Below, piece by piece: positions 52,800 to 63,084 of a stretch of 64,000 nt of DNA. The DNA is from Dermabacteraceae bacterium TAE3-ERU27 (GTDB taxonomy: Bacteria; Actinomycetota; Actinomycetes; Actinomycetales; Dermabacteraceae), in assembly GCA_019218415.1 (NCBI GenBank), contig JAHUUL010000004.1, positions 1 through 64,000 of the forward strand, read 5' to 3'. A program made the position numbers and the translations under genes. Under the pieces are notes generated by a model. It saw only the letters and a program-made list of their open reading frames with translations, was not told the origin of the DNA and did no database searches. Position 1 is the stretch's first letter. The number at the start of each line of letters is the position of its first letter.

Positions 52800-53267
52800 A
52801 TGTCAGTCGCAGCCAAGACAGTACGGCCGCTGCGGGTCGCCGAGCGCCCCAGGTTGAGCGTTGTTTCTTCCCCCTCGCGCAGGCGGGGGAATACGGTTAC
52901 CGCGCTCCTTGCCACCGCGATCCTCGGCGCAGCGCTCGCAATCTGCCTGCTGCTGAACATCTCGCTATCGAACGGTAGCTACGAGCTAAGTGCCCTGCAG
53001 CACCAGTCTGCGGCGCTGGAAAACACCAAGGCCGAACTCGTGCGAGAGTCGGAGCGTCTTTCCACCCCGCAGGAGCTTGCGCGCCGCGCGGAAAGCATCG
53101 GCATGGTTCCCGCTTCGGGAGCCTCTTACATTGATCTGAATAGCAACACGATCATGGAAACTCCGGGACAGGCGGAACAGCGCCGTCCGGCTAGTAACGT
53201 GGTGCCGGTGGCTGCGATCTATCGCACCGGACCGACCTATTACGGCATGGGTAACGAGCGCGGCTAA
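52800..53267 (+). CDS. ftsL: FtsL-like cell division protein
   Basis: 155 residues. A short bitopic protein: basic N-terminus (about 1-37), one transmembrane helix (about 39-60, LLATAILGAALAICLLLNI), then a coiled coil (about 66-95, ELSALQHQSAALENTKAEL) with leucine-zipper-like spacing. Sequence is poorly conserved, so the call rests on topology and its place between rsmH and ftsI. It would bind FtsB/DivIC and FtsQ at the septum. It starts two bases after rsmH stop. Confidence 0.82.
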   Translation: MSVAAKTVRPLRVAERPRLSVVSSPSRRRGNTVTALLATAILGAALAICLLLNISLSNGSYELSALQHQSAALENTKAELVRESERLSTPQELARRAESIGMVPASGASYIDLNSNTIMETPGQAEQRRPASNVVPVAAIYRTGPTYYGMGNERG

Positions 53268-53326
53268 GACTTCGCACTATGGTGAGTGTGCGAGCATTTC
53301 TGCCCTTGTTTAGGAGAAGCGTCTAG

Positions 53327-55081
53327 ATGCAGCTTGGTCCCGCGCGTGTAGGTAAGCCTGAAAACCGTTTCAGGCTGTTTTTCTTTACCATCATGGCGCT
53401 GGTGACGATCCTGGTGCTGCGCCTAATTTGGGTGCAGGGGCTATGGGGCGGCAGCGAACTGGCGAATGATGCGCGTTCCGAACGCCAACGGCACAGGGTA
53501 ATTCAAGCTGCCCGCGGCGACATCCTGGATCGCAGCGGACAGGTACTTGTGAGCTCCAGTCAGCTATGCGACCTTGCGGTTAACCAGCTTCAGATCGACC
53601 AGTACGTCGGTAAGGCGGAGGAAAAAACTAAGAAACCCGCTCCCGGGGACAAGGGCATTCCTGGTGCTGCGCGCAAGCTGGCTCCGCTGCTCGGTAAGTC
53701 CGTTGAAGAAACCATCTCCATGCTGACGGGCAAAAAGGGGTTCAGCTACCTAAAGAAGGGGATGGACGCCAACAAGTGCCGGGCCATCATCGCGATGCGG
53801 CTGCCGGGTATCACAGCCGATTACCGCAGCATTCGTATCTATCCGAACGGTAAGGTTGCTGGCTCTCTGCTGGGAGTAGTGCAGGCAGATGGCAAACCCG
53901 CTGCCGGGGTGGAGCTATCCCTGGATAAGACCCTGAAGGGCGTGGACGGCACAATCAGCTACGAGAGCGGTGCGCAGGGTCAGGCAATCCCGAGCGCGGC
54001 ACGGGCGGTCACCCCGGCACAGGACGGCCGCGACGTGCAGCTGACGATAGATAGGGATCTGCAGTGGTATGCGCAGGGCGTGGTGAGCGAAACCGCGCGT
54101 AAATTTAAAGCGCAGGCTGCCAGCGCCGTTATCTATAACTCCCGTACGGGGGAGATCCTTGCGTTGGCCGATTCCGGTAGCTACGACCCGAACCGTCTGA
54201 GCCGCAAGGACACCCTGGCTATTCCCTCTGTCTCTTACGTTTTCGAGCCGGGCTCTACTGGCAAGCTATTTACGATGTCCGGCTTGCTCGATACCGGCAA
54301 GGGAAAGGTTGACGACACCTATACGGTGCCCTGGGAAAAGAACTTTGGCGGAGAGCGCATCAAGGACTCACACTCCCACCCGGTGGAGCGGCTAACCCTT
54401 GCGGGAGTGTTGAAAGAAAGTTCTAACGTCGGCACCGTTATGGCTTCGGAACGTTCCGATCCCGACGAACGCTACAAATACCTGCAGCTGTTCGGAATCG
54501 GCTCCAAGACGGGGATCGAACTTCCCGGCGAATCTCCCGGCATTTTGCATCCGCCCTCGGAATGGCACGGTCGTACCAAGCTCACGACCACCTTCGGGCA
54601 GGGATACGCGGTTACCCCGGTGCAGATGGTCGCCGCGGTCGGCGCGCTGGCGAACGGCGGCGTGCGAGTCACCCCCACTATCGTCAAGGCTGTTGACGAC
54701 GGTCGCGGTCTGCATCCGACTCCGGAGCAGGAACAACACCGCGTGGTGAGTGAGGAAACCGCGCACCAAATGTTGCAGATGATGGATACGAACGTGCCGG
54801 ATAAGCCGGGACAGAATGCCTATGTGGCTAGCTATGCGGTGGGTGGCAAGACGGGCACCGCCCAGGCTGCGGATCACACCTACACGGCTTCCTTCATCGG
54901 AGTTGCTCCGGTCGATAACCCGGAAATCGTGGTGGGCGTATTCGTGTACGGGCTGAAGGAATTTATCTCCGGCAATACCGCTGCGGCGCCCGCCTTTGCC
55001 GACATCATGCGCTTTACGTTGGATCGCCAGCGCATCGCCCCTACCGGGAAACCCGGTACCGAGCTACCTACCACCTGGTGA
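53327..55081 (+). CDS. ftsI: Septal penicillin-binding protein (FtsI/PBP3)
   Basis: 584 residues. Class B PBP transpeptidase for septal peptidoglycan. One transmembrane helix (about 18-42) is followed by a PBP dimer domain (about 60-230) and the transpeptidase domain (about 260-570). Catalytic motifs: Ser310-Thr-Gly-Lys313 (SxxK), Ser365-Ser-Asn367 (SxN) and Lys508-Thr-Gly-Thr (KTG). No PASTA domains. A 59-bp gap after ftsL contains AGGAGAAG. Confidence 0.96.
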   Translation: MQLGPARVGKPENRFRLFFFTIMALVTILVLRLIWVQGLWGGSELANDARSERQRHRVIQAARGDILDRSGQVLVSSSQLCDLAVNQLQIDQYVGKAEEKTKKPAPGDKGIPGAARKLAPLLGKSVEETISMLTGKKGFSYLKKGMDANKCRAIIAMRLPGITADYRSIRIYPNGKVAGSLLGVVQADGKPAAGVELSLDKTLKGVDGTISYESGAQGQAIPSAARAVTPAQDGRDVQLTIDRDLQWYAQGVVSETARKFKAQAASAVIYNSRTGEILALADSGSYDPNRLSRKDTLAIPSVSYVFEPGSTGKLFTMSGLLDTGKGKVDDTYTVPWEKNFGGERIKDSHSHPVERLTLAGVLKESSNVGTVMASERSDPDERYKYLQLFGIGSKTGIELPGESPGILHPPSEWHGRTKLTTTFGQGYAVTPVQMVAAVGALANGGVRVTPTIVKAVDDGRGLHPTPEQEQHRVVSEETAHQMLQMMDTNVPDKPGQNAYVASYAVGGKTGTAQAADHTYTASFIGVAPVDNPEIVVGVFVYGLKEFISGNTAAAPAFADIMRFTLDRQRIAPTGKPGTELPTTW

Positions 55082-56637
55082 GGAAGATGAGCACCGTAGA
55101 AAACACTTTTACGCAGATGGCACGCCAGATGCGTCCGGAGAATACCGCAGGCGTTGCCTCCACTGAGCTGGCTGCGCTGCTGGGGGCTAAGCACGTAGGG
55201 GAGGAGGTGCAGCTACACGGTTGCACCCTAGATTCCCGGTTAGTGCTTCCCGGTGATCTTTTCTGCGCCCTGCCCGGTGCGCGTGCGCACGGTGCTGACT
55301 TTTCCGCGCAGGTTGCGCAGGCTGGTGCAAGTGCCGCACTGACAGATCAGGCCGGTCTGGAAAGCGTCCGCGCTGCCGGGCTGAGCGCGCTGGTCTGCGC
55401 AGATCCGCGCGCCGTCATGGCGCTGGCGGCAGCGAAAATATACGGATATGCCGGAAGCAAGCTGCGCTGCGTGGGAGTGACCGGGACGAACGGTAAGACC
55501 TCGGTTACGACGATGCTGGTGGGGGCGCTTAGGGAACTCGGCAAGTCCTGCGCCGTCGTCGGCACGAACGGAACTTTTTACGATCGGGACGGCGAAACCG
55601 TGCGTATCCCGACCGTGCGTACGACCCCGGAAAGCCCGGACGTGCAGGCCATGCTCGCCCGCTTCGCGGCCTCCGGGATAGACACCGCAGCGTTTGAAGT
55701 GTCTTCGCACGCGCTCGTGCTGCATCGGGTTGACGAGCTGCGTTTCGATGCCGTCTGTTTCATGAACCTGAGCCAGGATCACCTGGACTTCCACAGCGAC
55801 ATGGAAGATTACTTCCAGGCTAAGGCGTCCCTTTTTACCCCGGAACGTGCAGCTGCTGGAGTCATCTGCGTGGACGATGAATGGGGCACGCGCCTAGCCG
55901 AGCAGAGCCAGATAGAGGCCATCACTTTTGCTACCCGCGAGGGAATAGCTGCCGATTACACGGTGAGCGACATCGAGGTGCTTCCCACCGGGCACCGGGT
56001 GCGGCTGAACTCGCACAAAACCGGGGAAACGGTTTCTTTGGTTTGTCCCATCCCTGGGCGGCACTATATAGCGAACGCGGTCGCCGTAACCCTGTTGGCG
56101 CACCTCGGCGGAGAACCGCTTGCGAAAGCGGCGGAAGCCGTCGGCCGCGCCGCTACGGTGCCGGGGCGGATGGAAGTAGTTGCCAGCGCCCCTGTGCGCG
56201 GGGTGGTTGATTACGCGCATACGGAGGCTGCCCTGCGCAGCGCGTTGGAGGCGCTGCGTCACCATAGCGACGGCGGCAAAATAATTACCGTGATGGGAGC
56301 GGGCGGAGACCGCGACCGCACAAAGCGCCCCCTCATGGGGGCCGCGGCAGCGGAACTTTCCGACCTCGTGGTGGTGACCGACGATAACCCGCGCAGCGAA
56401 GACCCCGCGCAGATCCGCTCCGCCGTGATGACTGGCATCCCCGCACAGGAGCGCACCCGCGTAAGTGAGGTGCCTTCCCGTGCCGAGGCGATCCGCCACG
56501 CTGTTTCGCTGGCACAGCCGGGGGATACCGTGCTGGTGGCGGGAAAGGGCAGCGAAACCGGGCAGGACGTAGCGGGAACCGTGCACCCGTTCGATGATCG
56601 AGTGGAACTCAGGAAGGCGCTGGGGCAGAAATGGTAA
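55078..56637 (+). CDS. murE: UDP-N-acetylmuramyl-tripeptide synthetase MurE
   Basis: 519 residues. Adds the third stem-peptide residue (meso-DAP or a diamino acid). The ATP motif [15 protein letters not shown] is near residue 136 and the third-residue specificity motif is DDNPRSEDP near 438, a DNPR form usually linked to meso-DAP. The Lys-carbamylation segment SQDHLDFHSDMEDYFQAKASLF is present. The GTG at 55078 overlaps the ftsI stop; an ATG three codons later is an alternative start. Confidence 0.95.
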   Translation: MRKMSTVENTFTQMARQMRPENTAGVASTELAALLGAKHVGEEVQLHGCTLDSRLVLPGDLFCALPGARAHGADFSAQVAQAGASAALTDQAGLESVRAAGLSALVCADPRAVMALAAAKIYGYAGSKLRCVGVTGTNGKTSVTTMLVGALRELGKSCAVVGTNGTFYDRDGETVRIPTVRTTPESPDVQAMLARFAASGIDTAAFEVSSHALVLHRVDELRFDAVCFMNLSQDHLDFHSDMEDYFQAKASLFTPERAAAGVICVDDEWGTRLAEQSQIEAITFATREGIAADYTVSDIEVLPTGHRVRLNSHKTGETVSLVCPIPGRHYIANAVAVTLLAHLGGEPLAKAAEAVGRAATVPGRMEVVASAPVRGVVDYAHTEAALRSALEALRHHSDGGKIITVMGAGGDRDRTKRPLMGAAAAELSDLVVVTDDNPRSEDPAQIRSAVMTGIPAQERTRVSEVPSRAEAIRHAVSLAQPGDTVLVAGKGSETGQDVAGTVHPFDDRVELRKALGQKW

Positions 56638-58070
56638 ACGCAAGCATTGCCGAGATCGCGCAGATCGTAGGCGGCAGGATCCACGGGGTGAACAATCCCG
56701 GTGCCAGCGTCTCCGGGGCGGTCAGCATCGATACCCGTACCCTGCGCGAGGGCGATATTTTCGCGGCCTTCGTGGGGGAGCGCGTGGACGGTCACGACTA
56801 CGTGCCGGTAGCGCTGGAAAAGGGGGCGAGCCTGGTGCTTAGCACCCGCGAGGTGGCTGCCCCCAGCATCGTCGTGCCCGACATGCTGGAGGCCCTCACG
56901 GTCTTGGCTCGTGAGCTACTGCGTCGTGAACGATCACGACGTCACGACCTGACTGTGCTCGCGGTAACCGGCTCCGCGGGGAAAACGAGCACCAAAGACC
57001 TGCTGGGCGAGCTTTGCGCCACCAGCGGAGAAACCATCGCGCCCGCGGGCAGCTTCAACAACGAACTGGGGCTGCCGCTAACCGTGCTCGGTATCAACGA
57101 AACTACCCGTTTCTTGGTTTTGGAGATGGGCGCGCGCGGCATCGGACACATCGCGCATCTAACCGATATCGCCCCGCCGGATATCAGCCTGGCACTCAAC
57201 ATCGGCTCCGCTCATGCGGGTGAGTTCGGCGGAATCGAATTTACCCAGCGCGCCAAGTCGGAAATAATTAGCGCGCTTAGCCCTGCGGGCAGGGCGATCC
57301 TGAACGCGACAGACCCGCGTGTGCGCGCCATGGCAGACGTTTCTGCCGCCCCGGTTATTTTCTGGGGAGATACGGATTCGCCGGTAAGGGCGGAAAACGT
57401 GACGCTGAACGAGGCGGGCGCGCCAGGCTTCGAACTGATCGTAGAGCCGGGAATGACGACGCTGCAGGGGGAGGAAATTTCTCCTTACCGCGGCCACGTC
57501 CAGCTTTCCCTACTGGGGAAGCACCAGGTGGCCAATGCCCTAGCGGCGGTTGCGGCGGCGCTCGTTGCCGGTGTTTCGGCACAAAATGCCGTCGAGGTGT
57601 TAGCCAAAGCACAGCCGCGTTCGCGCTATCGGATGGAAGTGAGCGAACGCAGCGATGGCGTGACGATCATCAATGATGCCTACAACGCCAATCCCGATTC
57701 CATGCGGGCGGCCCTGGAAACCCTGTCTCACCTGGGGAAAGAACGCCGCACGGTAGCAGTTTTGGGCACGATGCTGGAACTCGGTGAGGAAAGCGCCGAG
57801 GAACATCGCAAAATTGGTCGCGAAGCTGCCGATTTGGGAGTTTCTCTGCTGCTCAGCGTGGGTTCGCGGGAGATTTACGAGGGGGCGCTAGAGGTCACGG
57901 GTTACGCAGAACGCACCCTCTATGCACCCGATAACGATGCGGCACGCGATATCTTAGAGACAACGGTGAAACCCGGGGACGTGGTTTTGTTCAAGTCCTC
58001 GCACGGTGCAAGGCTCTTCACCCTCGGTGAAAGCCTCGCAACACTTATGGACGGAGAAACAGAGGAATGA
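56631..58070 (+). CDS. murF: UDP-N-acetylmuramoyl-tripeptide-D-alanyl-D-alanine ligase MurF
   Basis: 479 residues. Adds D-Ala-D-Ala to complete the UDP-MurNAc-pentapeptide. ATP motif [15 protein letters not shown] near residue 108 (Ser-Ala replaces Thr-Asn of the usual TGTNGKT pattern, as in other actinobacterial MurF), then [13 protein letters not shown] and the [14 protein letters not shown] motif near 344. The ATG lies within the end of murE (7-bp overlap). Confidence 0.96.
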   Translation: MVNASIAEIAQIVGGRIHGVNNPGASVSGAVSIDTRTLREGDIFAAFVGERVDGHDYVPVALEKGASLVLSTREVAAPSIVVPDMLEALTVLARELLRRERSRRHDLTVLAVTGSAGKTSTKDLLGELCATSGETIAPAGSFNNELGLPLTVLGINETTRFLVLEMGARGIGHIAHLTDIAPPDISLALNIGSAHAGEFGGIEFTQRAKSEIISALSPAGRAILNATDPRVRAMADVSAAPVIFWGDTDSPVRAENVTLNEAGAPGFELIVEPGMTTLQGEEISPYRGHVQLSLLGKHQVANALAAVAAALVAGVSAQNAVEVLAKAQPRSRYRMEVSERSDGVTIINDAYNANPDSMRAALETLSHLGKERRTVAVLGTMLELGEESAEEHRKIGREAADLGVSLLLSVGSREIYEGALEVTGYAERTLYAPDNDAARDILETTVKPGDVVLFKSSHGARLFTLGESLATLMDGETEE

Positions 58071-59152
58071 TCCCCATTCTTGTGGCGGGTGGCTGCGCGC
58101 TGTTTATCGCGCTGTGGGGCACCCCGCTGTTCATTCGCTTCCTGGTAGCGAAGAAGTATGGCCAGTTCATTAGGGACGACGGCCCGACTTCCCACTCGAC
58201 CAAGCGCGGCACCCCCACGATGGGCGGTGCGGTGATCATCTTCGCCGTGCTCGCCGGTTACGTGATAGCGCACGCGGTTACCCGTTCCTGGCCGACGCCG
58301 TCGGGCCTGCTGGTGCTGTTCCTGATGACGGGCCTGGGCGCGGTAGGTTTTGCCGACGACTTCACTAAAATCAGTCGCCAGCGCAGCCTCGGCCTGACTC
58401 CGAAAGCGAAGCTGACGGGACAGTTCCTGATCGCGACTGTGTTCGCCGTGCTGGCACTGCAGTTCCCAGATTCCGCTGGCCTCACGCCGGCATCGCTGAA
58501 CATCTCCTTCATCCGCGACCTGCCCATTAACCTGGCTTTCGCGGGCACCGGGATAGGCATCGTGCTGTTCGCTATCTGGTCTAACTTCCTGGTGGCTGCC
58601 TGGTCTAACGGCGTAAATCTGACCGACGGCCTGGACGGCCTGGCCACCGGTGCCACCATCATTTTCGCTGGCGCTTACGTACTTATTTCCTTCTGGCAGT
58701 GGCGCCAGAGCTGCGTCACCAGCCTTTCCAGCCTCTGCTACACCGCGCGCGATCCGCTGGATACGGCGGTAGTGGCTGCCGCCATCGTGGGGGCATGCAT
58801 CGGCTTCCTCTGGTGGAACACTTCCCCCGCGAAGATCTTCATGGGCGATACCGGTTCCCTCGCGCTCGGTGGCGCGCTGGCGGGCCTGACCATCGTCTCG
58901 CGGACAGAGACCCTCGGCGCGATCATCGGCGGTCTTTTCGTCATCATCTCCCTCTCCGTGATTATCCAGGTCGGTTCCTTCAAGATGACCGGCAAGCGCG
59001 TTTTCCGCATGGCCCCGCTACAGCACCACTTCGAGCTGAAGGGGTGGGGAGAGGTAACCATCGTGGTGCGCTTTTGGATAGTGGCAGCGCTCTGCGCGGC
59101 CACCGGCATGGGCATTTTCTACCTCGACGCAATTCCTAGGCTGGCTTCGTGA
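58067..59152 (+). CDS. mraY: Phospho-N-acetylmuramoyl-pentapeptide-transferase MraY
   Basis: 361 residues, about ten transmembrane helices. Transfers phospho-MurNAc-pentapeptide to undecaprenyl phosphate (lipid I). Motifs: [10 protein letters not shown] near 46, the aspartate pair [41 protein letters not shown] and the C-terminal [17 protein letters not shown]. Four-base overlap with murF. Confidence 0.97.
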   Translation: MIPILVAGGCALFIALWGTPLFIRFLVAKKYGQFIRDDGPTSHSTKRGTPTMGGAVIIFAVLAGYVIAHAVTRSWPTPSGLLVLFLMTGLGAVGFADDFTKISRQRSLGLTPKAKLTGQFLIATVFAVLALQFPDSAGLTPASLNISFIRDLPINLAFAGTGIGIVLFAIWSNFLVAAWSNGVNLTDGLDGLATGATIIFAGAYVLISFWQWRQSCVTSLSSLCYTARDPLDTAVVAAAIVGACIGFLWWNTSPAKIFMGDTGSLALGGALAGLTIVSRTETLGAIIGGLFVIISLSVIIQVGSFKMTGKRVFRMAPLQHHFELKGWGEVTIVVRFWIVAALCAATGMGIFYLDAIPRLAS

Positions 59153-60645
59153 ACACCCCGCTCGTAGAACGCGCCTGGCCCGGGCTTGATGTTTCCGGTG
59201 CCACCATCCTCGTTACCGGTTTTGGCGTTTCCGGCTACGCGGTAGCAGACCAAACCATGCAGCGCGGTGCCCGCGTTGTCGTGGTAGATGCGAACGCGAG
59301 CAAAGAGAACCTGGAAAAGAAGCGGATCCTGGAAAACCTGGGGGTAGATGTTCGCCTGGGAAAGGAACATACCCAGGCACTTCCGGCAGACGTTGCGCCC
59401 GACGTAGTGGTTACCAGCCCCGGCTGGCGCCCGGATCAGCCGCTGCTACTACAGGCGACGGAGCAGAATATTCCGATCTGGTCGGAGATCGAGCTGGCAC
59501 GCAGGATGCAGCCGGTTGACGGCCCCGCCTGGCTCGCGGTGACCGGAACCAACGGCAAGACCACGGTAGTAACCATGCTGGAGGCGATCCTGAATGCTGC
59601 GGGGCTGCGTGCCTGCGCCGCTGGGAACGTCGGCCAGCCGCTGATCGAAGCGGTGCTGCATCCGGAACCGTTCGACGTGATCGCGCTGGAACTTTCCTCT
59701 TTCCAGCTTCACTGGACCGAGCACCTGATGTGCGCCGCGAGTTGCGTGCTTAACGTCAGCGAGGATCACATCGACTGGCACGGCAGCATGGACGAATACG
59801 CCGCCGCAAAAGGCAAGATTCACGATGACTGCGAGCGGGCTGTCATATACAACCAGGCAGACGAGCGCACGCTACGCGCGGTTGAAGAAGCGGACGTCGT
59901 AGAGGGATGCCGGGCAATCGGTATCACCCTCGGCAGCCCCGGACTCTCCGAACTGGGTGTGGTAGACGGTCTCCTCGTTGATCGCGCCTTCGTTGAGAAC
60001 CGGGCGACTCACGCCGCCGAACTGTGCACCCTGGAAGATATAGCGCACCTGGGTGCGCACGGCGCCCCGCCGCACGTTGTGCTAGACGCGCTGGCTGCCG
60101 CCGCGCTCGCCCGCAGCTACGGCGTGCCCGCGCAGGCGGTGCGTGACGGTCTGCGCAGCTACGGCCTCGGCGGACACCGCAGCGAGCTGGTCGCCCGCAG
60201 CGAGGAAATCTTTTATATCGATGACTCCAAGGCCACTAACCCGCATGCCGCCGCAGCCTCTCTGCGCAGCAATCGGCCGGAAAACGGCAGCGTGGTTTGG
60301 ATCGCGGGAGGCCTCGCCAAGGGCGCGCATTTTGGCGATCTCGTCGCGAACGCGGGACAGGGCCTGCGCGGGGTAGTGCTGATCGGGCAGGACCAGAGAG
60401 AGCTGGCTGCGGCACTGGCAGAGCACGCCCCCGACACCCCGGTGGAAAAGGTGCGGCCCCTGGCAGAAGGGGAAGACTCCTCGCGCATCATGCACGATGC
60501 CGTGGCATACGCGCGCTCCCTGGCGCAGCCTGGAGACGCCGTGCTGCTAGCACCGGCTTGCGCCTCCATGGATCAGTTCCGCAGCTACGCGCAGCGGGGA
60601 GAGCTGTTCGCACAGGCAGTCCGGGATTGCCGCAATGACGCGTAA
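59149..60645 (+). CDS. murD: UDP-N-acetylmuramoylalanine-D-glutamate ligase MurD
   Basis: 498 residues. Adds D-Glu to UDP-MurNAc-L-Ala. The N-terminal domain starts with [15 protein letters not shown], the ATP motif is [14 protein letters not shown] near residue 126, [12 protein letters not shown] follows, and [18 protein letters not shown] near 360 and [20 protein letters not shown] near the end are diagnostic. Four-base overlap with mraY and 11-base overlap with ftsW. Confidence 0.97.
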   Translation: MNTPLVERAWPGLDVSGATILVTGFGVSGYAVADQTMQRGARVVVVDANASKENLEKKRILENLGVDVRLGKEHTQALPADVAPDVVVTSPGWRPDQPLLLQATEQNIPIWSEIELARRMQPVDGPAWLAVTGTNGKTTVVTMLEAILNAAGLRACAAGNVGQPLIEAVLHPEPFDVIALELSSFQLHWTEHLMCAASCVLNVSEDHIDWHGSMDEYAAAKGKIHDDCERAVIYNQADERTLRAVEEADVVEGCRAIGITLGSPGLSELGVVDGLLVDRAFVENRATHAAELCTLEDIAHLGAHGAPPHVVLDALAAAALARSYGVPAQAVRDGLRSYGLGGHRSELVARSEEIFYIDDSKATNPHAAAASLRSNRPENGSVVWIAGGLAKGAHFGDLVANAGQGLRGVVLIGQDQRELAAALAEHAPDTPVEKVRPLAEGEDSSRIMHDAVAYARSLAQPGDAVLLAPACASMDQFRSYAQRGELFAQAVRDCRNDA

Positions 60646-62002
60646 GCCGCAGCGGGTAGTTAAGCGGGAAGGCGGACGCGCCGAGAACGGGTTTCTAAAC
60701 CGTGTTGGCAGCGCCGTGGGCCCTTGGTTGAAGTCGCCGGTACTGGATTTTTACGGCATCCTCACGGTCGGCGTGCTGTTGATCGTATTTGGCATAGTGA
60801 TGGTGCTTTCCAGCTCGTTCGTGCTAGATGTGGCCGGAGGCGGAAGCGGGTATGGGCGCGCCATAAAGCACTTCCTGCTGGTGCTTATCGGTCTCGTCCT
60901 GATGACGATTGCGGCCGTCCTTCCGCCCGGGTTTTACCGCAAAATAGCCCCCCTGGCGCTGCTGGCCGGGCTCGGTTTGCAGACCCTCGTGATTTTTATC
61001 GGTAAAGAAATCAACGGTAACCGCAACTGGCTGCAGTTCGGTGGGCAATCGTTCCAGCCCTCGGAGATGCTGAAGCTTGCCCTCATAGTTTGGATGGCAC
61101 TGGCACTTTCCAACCGTCAACCCAGCCTGCACCGGATAAAGGCCATCATGCCCGCGGTGCTTCCGGCCATTATCGGTCTGGGGGCCGTTCTCATTGGTAA
61201 GGACCTTGGCACCGGCCTTGTGCTGGTGGCGCTGATCGGTACCTGCCTGTGGGTGGCAGGCGTTCCCCGGCGAATACTGGCTGGTCCCGCATTCTTTGGT
61301 GTGCTGGCGGTGCTGGGGCTTACTTTTGGCACCTCTAATCGACGCGAACGCATCTCGCACTGGCTTTCCGGCTATCAATGCTCGGCGGAGGGCTGCTATC
61401 AGCCCCGGCACGGTTTGATGGGGCTTGCCGAAGGAGGCTGGTTCGGAGTCGGGCTGGGAGAGTCTCGCCAAAAGTGGGGCCTGCTGCCCCATCCGGACAA
61501 CGATTACATTTTTGCGATCATCGGTGAAGAAATAGGGTTGCTCGGAACCCTGCTCGTGGTGTTCCTGTATGTGGCGTTGCTTTTCCTGCTCACCAACATG
61601 GTTAGGCGCTACAAGGGGGACGTCTTCACCCAGGTAGCCACGGCTGGCGTGGCGGCGTGGTTCCTTAGCCAGGCACTCATCAACATGTGCGTAGTGGCTG
61701 GAGTGCTGCCCGTAATCGGCGTGCCGCTGCCCTTTATCTCCGCCGGTGGTACCGCCCTTACGGTGTCCATGGGAGCGCTCGGGATGCTGCTCTCCTTTGC
61801 CCGCAACGAACCGGGAGCGAAGCAGGCGATTCAGGCGAGTTGGAAGAGCGCGCGCGGCAGCGTGGGGGTTTTTGCCTCCGGAACGGGCGGCAAAAAGTCC
61901 ACTCCCGGTAACGCTAAACCCGCGCGAGGAAGCAAAACCCGCGCGCCGAAGGCGAAGAAAAACTTGGGTAATGGCGCGAAAGGTAGGAAGCCGAGAGCAT
62001 GA
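60635..62002 (+). CDS. ftsW: Septal peptidoglycan polymerase FtsW
   Basis: 455 residues. SEDS-family glycosyltransferase that works with FtsI. About ten transmembrane helices; the SEDS motifs NRNWLQFGGQSFQPSEMLKL, GLMGLAEGGWFGVGLGESRQKWG, PHPDNDYIFAIIGEEIGLLGT and GVPLPFISAGGTA are complete. The C-terminal 55 residues are a basic, low-complexity cytosolic tail (KPARGSKTRAPKAKK). It starts in the end of murD. Confidence 0.96.
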   Translation: MTRKPQRVVKREGGRAENGFLNRVGSAVGPWLKSPVLDFYGILTVGVLLIVFGIVMVLSSSFVLDVAGGGSGYGRAIKHFLLVLIGLVLMTIAAVLPPGFYRKIAPLALLAGLGLQTLVIFIGKEINGNRNWLQFGGQSFQPSEMLKLALIVWMALALSNRQPSLHRIKAIMPAVLPAIIGLGAVLIGKDLGTGLVLVALIGTCLWVAGVPRRILAGPAFFGVLAVLGLTFGTSNRRERISHWLSGYQCSAEGCYQPRHGLMGLAEGGWFGVGLGESRQKWGLLPHPDNDYIFAIIGEEIGLLGTLLVVFLYVALLFLLTNMVRRYKGDVFTQVATAGVAAWFLSQALINMCVVAGVLPVIGVPLPFISAGGTALTVSMGALGMLLSFARNEPGAKQAIQASWKSARGSVGVFASGTGGKKSTPGNAKPARGSKTRAPKAKKNLGNGAKGRKPRA

Positions 62003-63084
62003 GCAAAACCATCCTGCTGGCGGGCGGCGGCACGGCTGGCCACGTCTCGCCGCTGTTAGCCACCGCGGAGGCGATCCGCAGGCAAAGCCCCGATACCGAA
62101 ATCTTGGTGCTAGGCACCAGCAGCGGTCTGGAAGCCGATCTGGTTCCGGCCGCCGGATACCCGCTGCTGACCATCGAGAAAGTTCCTTTCCCGCGCAAAC
62201 CCAACCTGGATGCGCTGCGTTTCCCGTTCCGTTTTGTTAGCACCGTGCGGGAAGTTGCGCGACTGGTTAAAGAGCGAGATGTCGCGGCGGTTGCCGGATT
62301 CGGCGGTTATGTTTGCCCGCCCGCCTACCTCGCTGCACGCGCGGCAGGGCTAGGGCTGGTGATCCACGAAGCAAACCGGAAGCCGGGGATGGCGAACCGC
62401 CTGGGGGCACGCTTCGCAGCAGCCACGGCGACGGCATTCCCAGGCACCCAGCTACCCGGTGCGCAAACCCTGGGCATGCCGATGCGCACCGCTATCTCGC
62501 GGCTCGACAGGCAGGCGGCCCGCGCGGCGGCTAGGGAGCGCTTTGGGCTGGCGCAGGATGCTCCCGTGCTGCTCGTGACGGGAGGCTCCCTGGGAGCGAA
62601 ACGGCTCAACGACGCGGTAGCCGACGCAGCGGACGAGATCGTTGCCAGTGGCTGCCAGATTCTGCACGTCACGGGCAAGGGCAAGGCCGCGGCGGCATCC
62701 CGGCCCGGATACCACGTGGTCGAATACGTCTCCGCTATGGAGGATGCCTATGCCGCCGCCGATTTCGCGATCACCCGTTCCGGGGCGGGAACCGTTTGTG
62801 AGGTTAGCGCGATAGGGCTGCCGTGCATGTTTGTACCCCTGCCGATCGGTAACGGTGAACAGGCGTTAAACGGCAAAGACCTGGTCTCCGCCGGGGCTGC
62901 CCTGATGGTTAACGATGCAGATTTCACGCCCGAGGTTTTGCGCGAAACCGTGCTACCGCTGCTGCGCGATCAGCAGCGCCTCGCAGACATGTCGCGCCTT
63001 GCTAGCGAACACGGTGTGCGCGATGCAGACGAGCAACTGGCAACCCTGATCCTTACCGCCGCAGAAAGCAGGAATAAAGCATGA
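61999..63084 (+). CDS. murG: UDP-GlcNAc:undecaprenyl-PP-MurNAc-pentapeptide GlcNAc transferase MurG
   Basis: 361 residues. Makes lipid II at the inner face of the membrane. The first glycine loop LLAGGGTAGHVSPLLA opens the protein, then GFGGYVCPPAYLAAR, IHEANRKPGMANRLGA, and the UDP-GlcNAc motif of the C-terminal domain, VTGGSLGAKRLND, SGAGTVCEVSAIGLPCMFVPLP and GNGEQALNG. ATG overlaps ftsW by 4 bases. Confidence 0.97.
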   Translation: MSKTILLAGGGTAGHVSPLLATAEAIRRQSPDTEILVLGTSSGLEADLVPAAGYPLLTIEKVPFPRKPNLDALRFPFRFVSTVREVARLVKERDVAAVAGFGGYVCPPAYLAARAAGLGLVIHEANRKPGMANRLGARFAAATATAFPGTQLPGAQTLGMPMRTAISRLDRQAARAAARERFGLAQDAPVLLVTGGSLGAKRLNDAVADAADEIVASGCQILHVTGKGKAAAASRPGYHVVEYVSAMEDAYAAADFAITRSGAGTVCEVSAIGLPCMFVPLPIGNGEQALNGKDLVSAGAALMVNDADFTPEVLRETVLPLLRDQQRLADMSRLASEHGVRDADEQLATLILTAAESRNKA

